From NCBI GenBank assembly GCA_025352365.1, contig JANXTO010000022.1, forward strand, positions 1 through 39,824: a DNA stretch of 39,824 nucleotides, in the 5' to 3' direction. Numbering within the stretch: position 1 is the first letter of the stretch; each line of letters begins with the position of its first letter. The stretch is from Undibacterium sp. (GTDB lineage Bacteria > Pseudomonadota > Gammaproteobacteria > Burkholderiales > Burkholderiaceae_D). A model generated the notes under the pieces. That model saw only the letters and a list, made by a program, of their open reading frames with translations, made no database searches and was not told the origin of the DNA. Positions 17,567-26,685 of the stretch are shown one piece after another. The position numbers and the translations under genes were made by a program.

Positions 17567-18340
17567 ATGGAATTTTTGTACCAAATCGATGCTTGGAAAA
17601 TCGCACTCAGTTTATTGATCTGTCTGTTCCTGATGATTGAGATCAGTTACCGCTTCGGTAAGCGTAATGATCCTGCGGTATATGAGCAATCCAGCTCCGT
17701 GTTTACTACTTTAATGGGGGCTGCTCTGGCCTTGCTGGGATTGTTACTCGCGTTCTCGTTTGCGATGGCCTCCGCCCGTTATGATCTGCGAAAAAATATT
17801 ATTTTGAAAGAAGCCAATGCGATCGGCACTACGTATTTGCGGGCTGATTTACTCGATCCTAATGTGCGCGATCAAGTCAAAAGTAAATTAAAGGACTACA
17901 CCAAAATTCGTCTGGCTAGCTATCAGACCAGCATTAATCAAAAACAAATTAGCCAGGTCAGTCAGCAGACGAATCAATTACAGCAAGAAATCTGGAACAT
18001 CGCCAGTAGCGAGCTACGGCGTGAAAGACAAATGAATAATTCACTATTTGTGCAAGCACTCAATGACATGATTGATGTCAGCGCAGAACAAAATGATGCG
18101 CGAGAAAATCATGTACCTGAATCCGTATTCTGGCTGCTGTTTATCTCGGCACTGTTGACAGCCGCGCTCAGCGGCTATGCCTGCGGTGCCATTGGTCATC
18201 GCAACATAATGGCAACGAGCATATTTGCGCTGTTGGTCGCGTTAGTGATTTTCTCCATCATTGATCTGGACCGGCCACAACGCGGCTTAATTCAGGTGAA
18301 CAAGCATCCTATGCAAAGTGTGCTGGAGAGTATGCAATAG
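17567..18340 (+). CDS. Bestrophin-like/DUF4239 membrane protein
   Basis: A 257-residue protein with two N-terminal membrane helices (about 12-28 and 46-68), a long charged and helical middle region (about 70-180, with 'KEANAIGTTYLRADLLDP', which is typical of this family), and two C-terminal helices (about 185-208 and 213-235). This is the layout of the DUF4239 or bestrophin-like domain. A channel function has been suggested for the family by remote similarity only; no substrate can be read here. It lies alone between hairpin structures upstream and a 204-bp gap downstream. Confidence 0.78.
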   Translation: MEFLYQIDAWKIALSLLICLFLMIEISYRFGKRNDPAVYEQSSSVFTTLMGAALALLGLLLAFSFAMASARYDLRKNIILKEANAIGTTYLRADLLDPNVRDQVKSKLKDYTKIRLASYQTSINQKQISQVSQQTNQLQQEIWNIASSELRRERQMNNSLFVQALNDMIDVSAEQNDARENHVPESVFWLLFISALLTAALSGYACGAIGHRNIMATSIFALLVALVIFSIIDLDRPQRGLIQVNKHPMQSVLESMQ

Positions 18341-18544
18341 AGAGCTGAAAAGCTGAGTAAAAAGCGTATTGGTTAAAAAGATGATGTCATTTAGTCGCGC
18401 AATTTTTTTAAAAATATCAATAATAAAACGTCAACCTAAACGAGCTTGATCGCGTTATCCTCATGTCCTTATCTTTACGTGTACCCAAGCTTCTGAGCAT
18501 TGCGTGGGTATCGCGCCCATCACAATTCGACATCAAGGATTTTC

Positions 18545-19552
18545 ATGCAAAGATCTTCTGCCGCTATCGTCTCAACTAGTCTTGCAGTCAGCATTACCAT
18601 CAGCTTGTCTGTACTGGTATCCCAATCCGCATTTGCCAACGACTATTCGCCTTTATTTAAAGCAAAAAAATATGATGAAGTGGCGCGTGTCGCCAACGCC
18701 AAACTCAGCGTCGAGCCGAATAATGCAGATGCATTAATTGCCAAAGCCAAATTGATTTTGATCGAGGGTAAAGAAAGTCGTTTAGACGAAGCAGCAAAGC
18801 TAGCTGAGCAATGCATTAACGCCAATCCAAGCAACTCGGATTGTCAGGAAAGTCTGGGGGAAGTATTAGGTACCAAAGCCATGCGCGGCGGGATTATGTC
18901 AGCGATTGGTTATGCCAGCAAAATACGTGATGCCTTCCAAAAAGCAGTCGAACTCAATCCCCAAAATATAGAAGCACGCAGCTCCTTGATGGAGTACTAC
19001 ATGCAAGCGCCAAGCATCGCAGGTGGTGGTAAAGGCAAAGCTGAAAAACTCATTACAGAGACAATAAAAATTGTCCCGGCAGCCGGCACTTTAATGCAAG
19101 CTAAGCTGGATATCGCAGACGAGAATTTCAGCAAAGCTGAAGCCGCGATTTTATCAGTCAACGCTACCAATTCAGAACAGTTGAGCGATATGCAAGCCGA
19201 TCTGCTGCAAAGTTTAGGCAGCAATTATGTAAAGCAGAAAAAATATGCCGATGCATCCCGTGTATTTCAAGAGTCGCAACGTCGCTTCCCGGACAAGCAA
19301 GGCGGCTTTTATGGCATGGCCAGAAATCTGCAAGAGCAAGGCAAGCACAAAGAAGCCATCACTTTTTTTGAGAAAGCTCTCGCTATCGATGCGCAATCCT
19401 ATACCTACTATCGCATGGGCCAATGTCTGCAAGCTTTAAGCGACAAAGCCAAAGCGATAGTCACTTTTGAAAAAGCATTGAGCTTTAAACCAGAGCTACC
19501 GAAAAAAATCAAAGACGATGTTGAGGCGCAGTTGAAAATGCTGAAAGGCTGA
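18545..19552 (+). CDS. Exported TPR-repeat protein
   Basis: A 335-residue protein. The ATG at 18545 is chosen because AAGGA lies a few bases before it and it begins a clear signal peptide (MQRSS, a hydrophobic run, then SQSAFA and a cut near residue 30); the frame is open a further 45 bp upstream. The mature part is built from tetratricopeptide repeats: Lys/Ala-rich helical pairs such as 'YDEVARVANAKLSVEPNNADALIAKAKL', 'KYADASRVFQESQRRFPDKQGGFYGMARNLQ' and 'HKEAITFFEKALAIDAQSYTYYRMGQCLQ'. TPR proteins of the periplasm hold protein complexes together; no partner is evident here. An 11-bp hairpin (19626-19658) follows about 75 bp after the stop. Confidence 0.85.
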   Translation: MQRSSAAIVSTSLAVSITISLSVLVSQSAFANDYSPLFKAKKYDEVARVANAKLSVEPNNADALIAKAKLILIEGKESRLDEAAKLAEQCINANPSNSDCQESLGEVLGTKAMRGGIMSAIGYASKIRDAFQKAVELNPQNIEARSSLMEYYMQAPSIAGGGKGKAEKLITETIKIVPAAGTLMQAKLDIADENFSKAEAAILSVNATNSEQLSDMQADLLQSLGSNYVKQKKYADASRVFQESQRRFPDKQGGFYGMARNLQEQGKHKEAITFFEKALAIDAQSYTYYRMGQCLQALSDKAKAIVTFEKALSFKPELPKKIKDDVEAQLKMLKG

Positions 19553-19959
19553 TTCGGCGCCTGACCATCAGCAGGTTAGAAGTTATTTTCTACCCTCATT
19601 TTTTTCTATTCCTCTATAAATCATCTACCGTTTCAGGCGAGTGTGGTCTGAAACGGTACACATTCTGCAAATAAGGTCATTTTTATATCAAAAAATTTGA
19701 CCTCTCCCATGAGTCAATTCACAATCCCTGTGTCGGTACAGCATTAAGATTGCTATCGAACAAGAGAAAGTACGGCACTCATTAATTCGATCATGAATCA
19801 CTGAGTAGTCAGTATTTCCAATCATGTTCGAAACTAAGATTGATCTGAATTTAAATCGTCTGCGTACTTATTTAAAAATAGCTGCGTGTACGTGAATAGT
19901 TGCGTGGTTACGTCATCTTTTTTGCGAGCTCTTTATCTGCAAGTTTTACAAGGCACTCC
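19553..19959. other. Non-coding stretch upstream of the RND operon
   Basis: About 407 nt without a convincing gene. Apart from the hairpin at 19626-19658, I see only AT-rich sequence with loosely similar short words (TCGATCATGAATCA, ATCATGTTCGA) that might belong to a regulator site. No clear promoter could be placed. The promoter of the nodT-adaptor-pump operon is expected here. Confidence 0.35.
19626..19658 (+). terminator. Hairpin after the TPR gene
   Basis: TACCGTTTCAG (19626-19636) and CTGAAACGGTA (19648-19658) pair perfectly over 11 bp with an 11-nt loop. No U-run follows (CACATTCTGC), so a terminator is possible but a protein-binding palindrome cannot be excluded. Confidence 0.4.
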
Positions 19960-21396
19960 ATGGCTTTAAGCGCCAAAAAACTTGTTTTCTCCCCTTCTGT
20001 CGCTGCCTTGTGCCTAAGCGGGTTATTGTCTTCCTGTAGTTTGAGCACACCTAAGCCAGATCAGCACCTGCTTGATAATAATGCCGCAACCTGGCAAACA
20101 AATTTACCGCCGTCTGAGAAGGTGGATGTTGCACAAAATCTTTCTGCCTGGTGGGATAGCTGGAACGACGCTACGCTGAGCCAGCTTCAACAAGTTGCGC
20201 AGCAACAAAATCAAAGTCTGGCGCAAGCCACCGCCCGCATAGGGCAGGCGCGCGCCGATGCGGCAGCAGCGGGAGCTGCGCTTTGGCCTAGCGTCAACCT
20301 GACGGCCAGCGTGACGGCTGGTCGCAATCCACAATTACTGCAAACCAGCAAACAAACGCTGGCGATCGCGGGGCTAGATGCCAAGTGGGAAGTCGATTTA
20401 TTTGGCGCAGTATCGGTAGCTCGCCGCGGTGTGGTGGCGCGGCTCAATGCGCGTGAAACCGAGTGGCACGATGCCAGGATTAGTCTTGCAGCAGAAGTTG
20501 CCAACACCTATATCAGCTTACGTGTTTGCGAAGCGCAAGCTGATTTACAGCAACGAGCCCTGCAGTCGCAAGAACTGGCGCAGCAACTGACAACTCGCAA
20601 AGCCGAAGCTGGCTTTATCTCACCTCTGGAGCTGGCACAGCAAGCCGCCGTGGTCGCTAATGTGCAAACCCAATTACAGCATCAGCAAAGTGATTGTGCG
20701 GTACTCGTCAAATCCTTGGTTGTCTTAAGTACCTTGCCCGAGGCGCAATTGCGCCAGATGTTGAGCGCGCGGCGTGGGCAATTGCCGCAAGTCAGTAGTT
20801 TTATTGTCGATGCAATCCCCGCCAAAGTGTTATTGCAACGCCCCGACTTGCGCGCCAGTTTATATAACCTGACCGCTAGTGCAGCGGAGATCGGCGTTGC
20901 AGAAGCGCGGCGTTATCCTTCTATATCTTTACTCGGCTCGATCAATGTATTTGGTGTGCGCATTGGAGACCAAACGATGCGAGATAGCAGCTGGTCGTTC
21001 GGCCCCAGCCTGGATTTGCCCTTGTTTGATGCGGGCAAGCGCAAAGCGGCGGTGGATGGAGCGCAAGCGCGTTATGCCGAGACTCTAGCGGCGTTCCGCC
21101 AGCAAAGTTTGATCGCCATCCGCGAAGTCGAAGAGGCAATGGTCAAATTGAATGCCGTCAACCAGCATCTGCAAAGCTATGCTGCTATTGAAACAGCAAA
21201 TACAAAATCACTAGAAAGCGCCGAAGCAGGCGTCCGCTTTGGCAGTAATAGCGTGCTCGATAAAGAAGATGCCTTGCGTCAGCAACTCAGCAGTCAGCAA
21301 CAAAAATTATCTTTGCAGCGCGATCGGGCAAGTGCCTGGATTGCGCTGTATAAAGCGATCGGTGGTGATTGGAAAACTACCTCGACAACAGAATAA
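19960..21396 (+). CDS. NodT-family outer-membrane efflux lipoprotein
   Basis: A 478-residue RND outer-membrane channel. The start at ATG 19960 gives a lipoprotein signal with the lipobox LLSSC (acylated Cys at residue 26); the frame also runs 60 bp further upstream from a TTG, which would weaken this signal. Family features are the 'WWDSWNDATLSQLQQVAQQQNQSLAQA' start, 'LDAKWEVDLFGAVSVARRGV' and the C-terminal half-repeat 'VDAIPAKVLLQRPDLRASLYNL'. It works as a trimeric duct with the next two genes. AAGG lies just upstream of the ATG. Copy 4 of the dispersed element starts about 30 bp after its stop, inside the likely operon. Confidence 0.88.
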   Translation: MALSAKKLVFSPSVAALCLSGLLSSCSLSTPKPDQHLLDNNAATWQTNLPPSEKVDVAQNLSAWWDSWNDATLSQLQQVAQQQNQSLAQATARIGQARADAAAAGAALWPSVNLTASVTAGRNPQLLQTSKQTLAIAGLDAKWEVDLFGAVSVARRGVVARLNARETEWHDARISLAAEVANTYISLRVCEAQADLQQRALQSQELAQQLTTRKAEAGFISPLELAQQAAVVANVQTQLQHQQSDCAVLVKSLVVLSTLPEAQLRQMLSARRGQLPQVSSFIVDAIPAKVLLQRPDLRASLYNLTASAAEIGVAEARRYPSISLLGSINVFGVRIGDQTMRDSSWSFGPSLDLPLFDAGKRKAAVDGAQARYAETLAAFRQQSLIAIREVEEAMVKLNAVNQHLQSYAAIETANTKSLESAEAGVRFGSNSVLDKEDALRQQLSSQQQKLSLQRDRASAWIALYKAIGGDWKTTSTTE

Positions 21397-21425
21397 ATAC
21401 TTATGCAGACACTTTGATATAAATA

Positions 21426-21509
21426 AATACTCCCTACAGGTATATTTAAATTGTCCTTATAATCATTGGGCAATAGGATATATTTAAAAACATAATGGGG
21501 GAGTATATT
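21426..21509 (+). repeat. Dispersed structured element, copy 4 (between nodT-like gene and adaptor gene)
   Basis: TACTC (21428-21432) to GAGTA (21501-21505) is 78 bp. The ends ATACTCCC and GGGAGTAT pair. The central hairpin pairs ATTGTCC (21450-21456) with GGGCAAT (21468-21474), including a T454-G470 wobble (offsets in 21000) that holds only on this strand. TATAAT lies in the loop (21458-21463). A frame opened by the TTG at 21508, just after GGGGGAG, runs 30 codons and stops at TGA 21598-21600, overlapping the adaptor start as ATGA. Confidence 0.82.
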
Positions 21510-21596
21510 GTATTTCCCGGTATTTATATGCTCATATTGTGTTGAGTTAATGCAGGGAAAAGAATTGCAGAGAAAAGAATTTTACGGAGTCGGCAT

Positions 21597-22868
21597 ATGA
21601 AGTACGTACTCGATCATAAAAGAACAGCCATCATCGTCAGCGCCTTGCTGATACTAATGTTGCTCATCCTTGTCTTTGCCAAAAGAGGTATGTCAGCAGA
21701 TCAGACCGTCAATACCAGTCACAGCGCCAAAGGTGACATCAACACCAATCTTGGCGCCAGCGCTGTTGGCTTAGGTAATGCAGGTAATACGGGTACAGCA
21801 GGTCCCGCACGTCCCTCACTCAGCGTGACAGTAGCGACCATGCAAAATACGGCATGGGCCGGTAGCAGCAGCGCCAATGGCAGCATCGCTGCATGGCAAG
21901 AGGCCATCATCGGCACCGAACTCAACGGCGTACGGCTTAATGAATTACTGGTGCAGGTTGGTGACAAGGTCAAACGTGGTCAACTGCTCGCCAAATTTTC
22001 TGAAGATACGATCAGCACTGAAGTCGCCCAGCAAGAAGCGATGCTGGCTGAGGCAGAAGCGACCTTGGCGGAGGCCCAAAGCAATGCCAGGCGAGCGATG
22101 CAGTTAAAAGAAAGCGGCGCTATCAGTATCCAGCAAATCAACCAGTATGCCACTGCCAGAAATACCGCATTTGCCCGTATGTCCGCCGCCAAGGCAAGTG
22201 TGCAATCGGTGCGATTACGACTAAAGCAAACCCGCATTGTTGCACCGGACGATGGTGTGATCTCTGCGCGCAACGCGACCATCGGCGCAGTTGCACAAAG
22301 CGGTCAGGAATTATTTCGTCTGATCCGCCAGGGCAAGCTGGAATGGCGCGCAGAGATGACGGCAGAAGACAGCGCCCTTATCAATATCGGTCAGCAAGTA
22401 AACGTGTTCGCTACCGATGGCAGCGTTATTCAAGGCAAAGTCAGAATGCTGGCACCGACGGTAGATACACAAACTCGTAAGACCCTGGTGTATGTGGATT
22501 TGCTGGAGGGAACAAATAAAACTGGCGCGATGAATAATCTTAAAGCAGGCATGTTTGCCAAAGGTGCGTTCTTATTGGCTGAGACCAACGCGATCTCCGT
22601 ACCCAGCTCAGCGGTCGTGATGCGTGATGGTTATGCCAGTATCTTTGTGATGGACACCAGCAAGGACGTAACGAAGGGCATCGGCAAAGTAAAGCAATTA
22701 CGGGTGACCACCGGCAGAACCCAAAACGGCAGAACCGAAATCCTGAGTTCGCTCAATAATGGACTCTCAGCGACATCAAAAGTGATCGACAGCGGGGCTG
22801 GTTTTTTGGCCGATGGCGACATCGTCAGGGTGGTAAGCGCAACCCCCATCTCTTCCAGCCCGAAGTAA
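21597..22868 (+). CDS. RND efflux periplasmic adaptor (membrane fusion protein)
   Basis: A 423-residue adaptor. A single membrane anchor sits at residues about 10-28, followed by a Gly/Thr/Asn-rich linker to about 65. Then come the biotinyl/lipoyl domain ('GVRLNELLVQVGDKVKRGQLLAKF'), a short alpha-hairpin rich in Ala and Glu (about 140-205), the second lipoyl half ('RIVAPDDGVISARNATIGAVAQSGQELFRLI') and the beta-barrel ('LKAGMFAKGAFLLAE'). A GGAG Shine-Dalgarno precedes the ATG. It sits 9 bp ahead of the pump gene and about 200 bp after the NodT gene, making a complete tripartite pump operon. Substrate is unknown; drugs or toxic organics are usual. Confidence 0.9.
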   Translation: MKYVLDHKRTAIIVSALLILMLLILVFAKRGMSADQTVNTSHSAKGDINTNLGASAVGLGNAGNTGTAGPARPSLSVTVATMQNTAWAGSSSANGSIAAWQEAIIGTELNGVRLNELLVQVGDKVKRGQLLAKFSEDTISTEVAQQEAMLAEAEATLAEAQSNARRAMQLKESGAISIQQINQYATARNTAFARMSAAKASVQSVRLRLKQTRIVAPDDGVISARNATIGAVAQSGQELFRLIRQGKLEWRAEMTAEDSALINIGQQVNVFATDGSVIQGKVRMLAPTVDTQTRKTLVYVDLLEGTNKTGAMNNLKAGMFAKGAFLLAETNAISVPSSAVVMRDGYASIFVMDTSKDVTKGIGKVKQLRVTTGRTQNGRTEILSSLNNGLSATSKVIDSGAGFLADGDIVRVVSATPISSSPK

Positions 22869-22877
22869 GGCCAACGC

Positions 22878-25800
22878 ATGATGAACTTTTCTTCCTGGTC
22901 GATCAAAACACCGATTCCGGCGCTATTGCTGTTTATTCTGCTGACCCTGGCTGGTCTGCTCGCTTTTCATGCGATGAAGATCCAGGACTTTCCTGATATC
23001 GAATTGCCGATGATTACCGTCGCCACATCCCTCCCCGGCGCGGCTCCGGCACAGATAGAAACTGAGATCACCCGCAAACTGGAAAACGCGCTGGGCACGA
23101 TGCAGGGAGTCAAACATTTGTACTCCACCGTACAAGATGGCATGTCGCTTACCACCATCGAGTTTGTGCTGGAAAAACCTATGCTGGAAGCATTAGATGA
23201 TGTCCGTAACGCCGTCAGCACCGTACGCGGAGAATTGCCAGGCGACGTGAAAGATCCTGTGATCAGTAAGGTGGAATTTTCCGGCGTCCCGTTTTTGGTG
23301 TACACCGTCGCCTCCGGCAAATTAGATGAAGAAGGTTTGTCTTGGCTGGTAGATAACCAGATCACCAAATCCTTGATGTCGGTACCGGGTTTGGGCAAAG
23401 TTGCACGGGTAGGTGGCGTCGATCGTCAGGTTCTGGTTGAACTCAATGCTGCCAGCATGGCGGCACTGAATGTCTCCGCCGCCGAAGTCTCGCGTCAGCT
23501 AGTCCAGGTACAGCGTGATGCCTCTGGTGGTCGCGCCAATATCGGTAACAGTGAGCAGGCAGTCCGTACCATCGCTACCGTCGCCAGCGCAGCCGAACTC
23601 GCCAACATGGAATTGAGCCTGAGTGATGGTCGCCGGCTGCAACTCAAACAAATCGCTCATGTACAAGACACCGTCGCCGAACGACGTTCAATCGCGCTAC
23701 TGGATGGCAAACCGGTGGTCGGTTTTGAAGTTACACGTAGTCGAGGTGCGAGCGAAATTACGGTCGCCAAAGGCGTACGTGATGCCTTAACCAAACTGCA
23801 AGTGAGCCATCCGGATTTAACTCTGGACGAAGCGTATAACATGGTCGAGCCAGTACAAGAATCCTTTGACGGTTCTATGTATTTGCTGTTTGAGGGTGCA
23901 TTGCTGGCTGTGCTGGTGGTCTGGTGGTTCTTGCGAGATTGGCGCGCGACTCTGGTATCTGCCGCGGCCTTACCATTGTCGGTCATACCGACTTTTCTCG
24001 GCATGTATTTGTTTGACTTTACGCTCAACACCGTAACGCTATTATCGCTGGCGCTAGTCGTCGGTATTCTGGTCGATGATGCGATTGTAGAAATCGAAAA
24101 TATCGTACGCCATTTGCGCATGGGTAAGACGCCTTATCAAGCGGCGATGGAGGCCGCAGATGAAATAGGCCTGGCGGTCATCGCCACGACCTTCACTCTG
24201 GTTGCAGTATTTTTGCCAACGGCGTTTATGACTGGTATCGCTGGTAAATTCTTTAAACAATTTGGCTGGACTGCGGCATTGGCAGTGCTGGCGTCCTTAG
24301 TCGTCGCACGTTTGTTAACGCCGATGATGGCGGCCTATTTTCTGAAACCTATTGTCCATCCGAGCAACGACAGCAAGCTGATGCAAACCTATATGCGAGT
24401 GGCGGAATGGTGTTTGGAACATCGGTTGATGACTTCCATTTTGGCAGGTATTTTCTTTTTTGGATCGCTTGCGCTAGTACCATTTTTACCGACTGGCTTT
24501 GTACCACCGGACGACCGCTCGCAAACCGTCGTCAAGTTAGAACTACCTCCTGGTAGTTCGTTTAAAGACACTTTCGCTGTGGCAGAACAGGCGCGAAAAT
24601 TACTAGAAAAACGTAAAGATATTACCAAAATTTATACCTCTGTCGGCAGCGGTAGCGCAGGCTCTGATCCGTTTGGCGAAGGCGGCATTAGCTCAGTCAA
24701 CAAAGCCAACTTGACACTCACGCTAAGTCCCCGCTCACAACGCAGCGAGACAAAAACAGTGATAGAAGGCGAGTTACGTCAGGCATTACAAGTGCTGCCG
24801 GGTGTGCGCATCAATATCGGACTTGGTGGCACGGGAGAAAAACTACAACTCTCGTTAAGCGGAGACAACCCCGATACTTTAAACAGCGCAGCAGAGGCCG
24901 TGCAGAGAGATTTACGCACTTTATCAGGCGTCGGCGCGATTAGCTCAAACGCCAGCCTGCTCCGGCCAGAAATTATTATCCGTCCAGACTCCGCCCGCGC
25001 CGCCGATCTTGGCGTGAGCACTGTGGCGATTGCAGAAACGATACGCGTCGCTACCGTAGGCGACTATGACGTTGGCCTGGCAAAATTGAATTTGCCAGAG
25101 CGCCAGATACCGATCGTAGTGCGGTTCCCGCTAGGGTCACGCAATGATCTCTCGCAGTTATCCCAACTCGCGGTACCTGGCAAAACTGGACATGTGCTAC
25201 TGAGCCAAGTCACTGATCTGAGCATGGGCAGCGGTCCGACACAAATTGGCAGAATGGACCGATCACGCAACGTCACGTTTACCATAGAGTTGAACGATAA
25301 AACTTTAGGTGAGGTCAGCGATGCCGTCGATACTCTGCCAAGCTTAAAGAATCTTCCGGCTGGCGTCATCCGCACAGAAATTGGCGATGCCGAAGAGATG
25401 AAGACGCTGTTTGCGAGTTTCGGGCTGGCGATGCTAACAGGTGTGTTGTGCATCTACATGGTGTTGGTATTGCTGTTCCATGATTTTATGCAACCAGTCA
25501 CGATTCTGGCAGCTTTGCCTTTATCCATAGGCGGGGCTTTTGTCGCACTACTATTAACGCACAGCGCATTCTCTATGCCGTCTTTGATTGGCTTAATCAT
25601 GTTGATGGGAATCGCCACTAAAAACTCTATCCTTCTAGTGGAGTACGCCATCGTGGCACGCCGCAACGGACTGTCGCGTCACGCTGCATTGCTGGATGCT
25701 GGACATAAACGCGCGCGCCCTATCTTAATGACTACCATTGCAATGGGCGCTGGCATGCTGCCAATTGCTTTGGGCATCGGCATTGATCCTAGTTTCCGCG

Positions 25801-25958
25801 CACCGATGGCAATCGCCGTCATCGGTGGTTTGATTACCTCCACCCTGCTTTCATTACTGGTGGTACCAGTCGTATTTACTTATGTTGACGACCTTGTACA
25901 AAAAGTAATGCGACGTACAGTAAAAACAGCGAATACTGTTACCGCTGCAGACGAATAA
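22878..25958 (+). CDS. RND multidrug efflux pump, HAE type
   Basis: A 1026-residue inner-membrane RND transporter. The helix-4 proton-relay pair is D400-D401 in 'VVGILVDDAIVEIENI', the double aspartate seen in AcrB-type (hydrophobe/amphiphile) pumps and unlike the single Asp of CusA earlier in this window. Other family signs are 'DFPDIELPMITVATSLPGAAPAQIETEIT' near the N-terminus and the helix-10 to helix-12 region 'PSLIGLIMLMGIATKNSILLVEYA'. The similarity is to shorter HAE-type proteins rather than AcrB itself, so I give no symbol. ATG codons at 22878 and 22881 are both possible starts. A long non-coding region follows. Confidence 0.92.
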   Translation: MMNFSSWSIKTPIPALLLFILLTLAGLLAFHAMKIQDFPDIELPMITVATSLPGAAPAQIETEITRKLENALGTMQGVKHLYSTVQDGMSLTTIEFVLEKPMLEALDDVRNAVSTVRGELPGDVKDPVISKVEFSGVPFLVYTVASGKLDEEGLSWLVDNQITKSLMSVPGLGKVARVGGVDRQVLVELNAASMAALNVSAAEVSRQLVQVQRDASGGRANIGNSEQAVRTIATVASAAELANMELSLSDGRRLQLKQIAHVQDTVAERRSIALLDGKPVVGFEVTRSRGASEITVAKGVRDALTKLQVSHPDLTLDEAYNMVEPVQESFDGSMYLLFEGALLAVLVVWWFLRDWRATLVSAAALPLSVIPTFLGMYLFDFTLNTVTLLSLALVVGILVDDAIVEIENIVRHLRMGKTPYQAAMEAADEIGLAVIATTFTLVAVFLPTAFMTGIAGKFFKQFGWTAALAVLASLVVARLLTPMMAAYFLKPIVHPSNDSKLMQTYMRVAEWCLEHRLMTSILAGIFFFGSLALVPFLPTGFVPPDDRSQTVVKLELPPGSSFKDTFAVAEQARKLLEKRKDITKIYTSVGSGSAGSDPFGEGGISSVNKANLTLTLSPRSQRSETKTVIEGELRQALQVLPGVRINIGLGGTGEKLQLSLSGDNPDTLNSAAEAVQRDLRTLSGVGAISSNASLLRPEIIIRPDSARAADLGVSTVAIAETIRVATVGDYDVGLAKLNLPERQIPIVVRFPLGSRNDLSQLSQLAVPGKTGHVLLSQVTDLSMGSGPTQIGRMDRSRNVTFTIELNDKTLGEVSDAVDTLPSLKNLPAGVIRTEIGDAEEMKTLFASFGLAMLTGVLCIYMVLVLLFHDFMQPVTILAALPLSIGGAFVALLLTHSAFSMPSLIGLIMLMGIATKNSILLVEYAIVARRNGLSRHAALLDAGHKRARPILMTTIAMGAGMLPIALGIGIDPSFRAPMAIAVIGGLITSTLLSLLVVPVVFTYVDDLVQKVMRRTVKTANTVTAADE

Positions 25959-26685
25959 CGATCACCACGACAATCGCATGTGTGCGGTAATCATCACAAA
26001 ATATTGATACTGGCCGATCGTGTTAATGGTCGGTCTGCGTTCACGCAGCAGCGCACTTTTTGCTGCTTTATATATATTTAATGCAAGCATTTGAACCCTG
26101 CAAAATCACGATCATTTTGCTGTAAAACACGATTAAAAATAAGCTCAAAAATAAGATCGAAAATATCATTAAATAAGTATCATTAATTATTTAAACGATT
26201 TTTAATCGAAGTTAACCTCCAATGGCTGTGCAATGCATGTCATTAAAGGGTCATAAAAATATGCATATCGATATGTTGTTATCAATTAACAACAATTTTT
26301 GCACTATTTCCCTAAAAAAAACGCAAATCCTTGACTTGATTTCTTACTCATAAGTTAATGAGCAATCGCTTGCGCAAACGATTGCTTTTTTCTGCTTTTT
26401 TATCGTTTTAGGAAATCAGAAAGTCATGAGGTGATTTATTTGTGTCCGCGAGTGCGTCGAGGCGTCACAGCCAATATCAGGGTCGGCGTATTGATATCAG
26501 TCGTCAACAAAAGATGTAGAACACAACAATAACAAGAACAGGTCTGCAGCGAAGTCTGCTTTTCTTCCCTTCGGCCGTATCAATCTTGTTGCAGTTTTTT
26601 ATTAGCTAGCTTCAGATTTACTCAATGTACTTGGTTCGGAACATACCGAATTTACTCAACAGCCGTCTTAAGGGAGAAACAACTC
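25959..26685. other. Long non-coding region with several inverted repeats
   Basis: About 727 nt without a convincing gene. In order: short alternative hairpins around 26035-26066 (CTGCG/CGCAG; GCAGCA/TGCTGC) that could end the pump mRNA; an AT-rich block with CGATTAAAAAT (26130-26140) and its complement ATTTTTAATCG (26198-26208); a perfect 7-bp hairpin GTTGTTA/TAACAAC (26275-26293); and a clear intrinsic terminator at 26361-26391. The terminator lies 400 bp past the pump gene, so a short untranslated transcript or a long 3' end may be present. The rest, to 26685, holds the expected promoter of the secreted PHP protein; I could not assign its boxes with confidence. Confidence 0.45.
26361..26391 (+). 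terminator. Intrinsic terminator in the long intergenic region
   Basis: AGCAATCG (26361-26368) and CGATTGCT (26379-26386) form an 8-bp stem; the loop contains the self-complementary TTGCGCAA. A T-run follows (26386-26391), then a second T-run a few bases on. This is the best-formed plus-strand terminator in this region. Confidence 0.7.

Noticed and set aside
21239-21487. An open frame whose end ('YLNCPYNHWAIGYI') lies in element copy 4.
   Set aside because: It overlaps the end of the NodT gene in another frame, and its similarity to the frame in copy 3 comes from the repeat itself.
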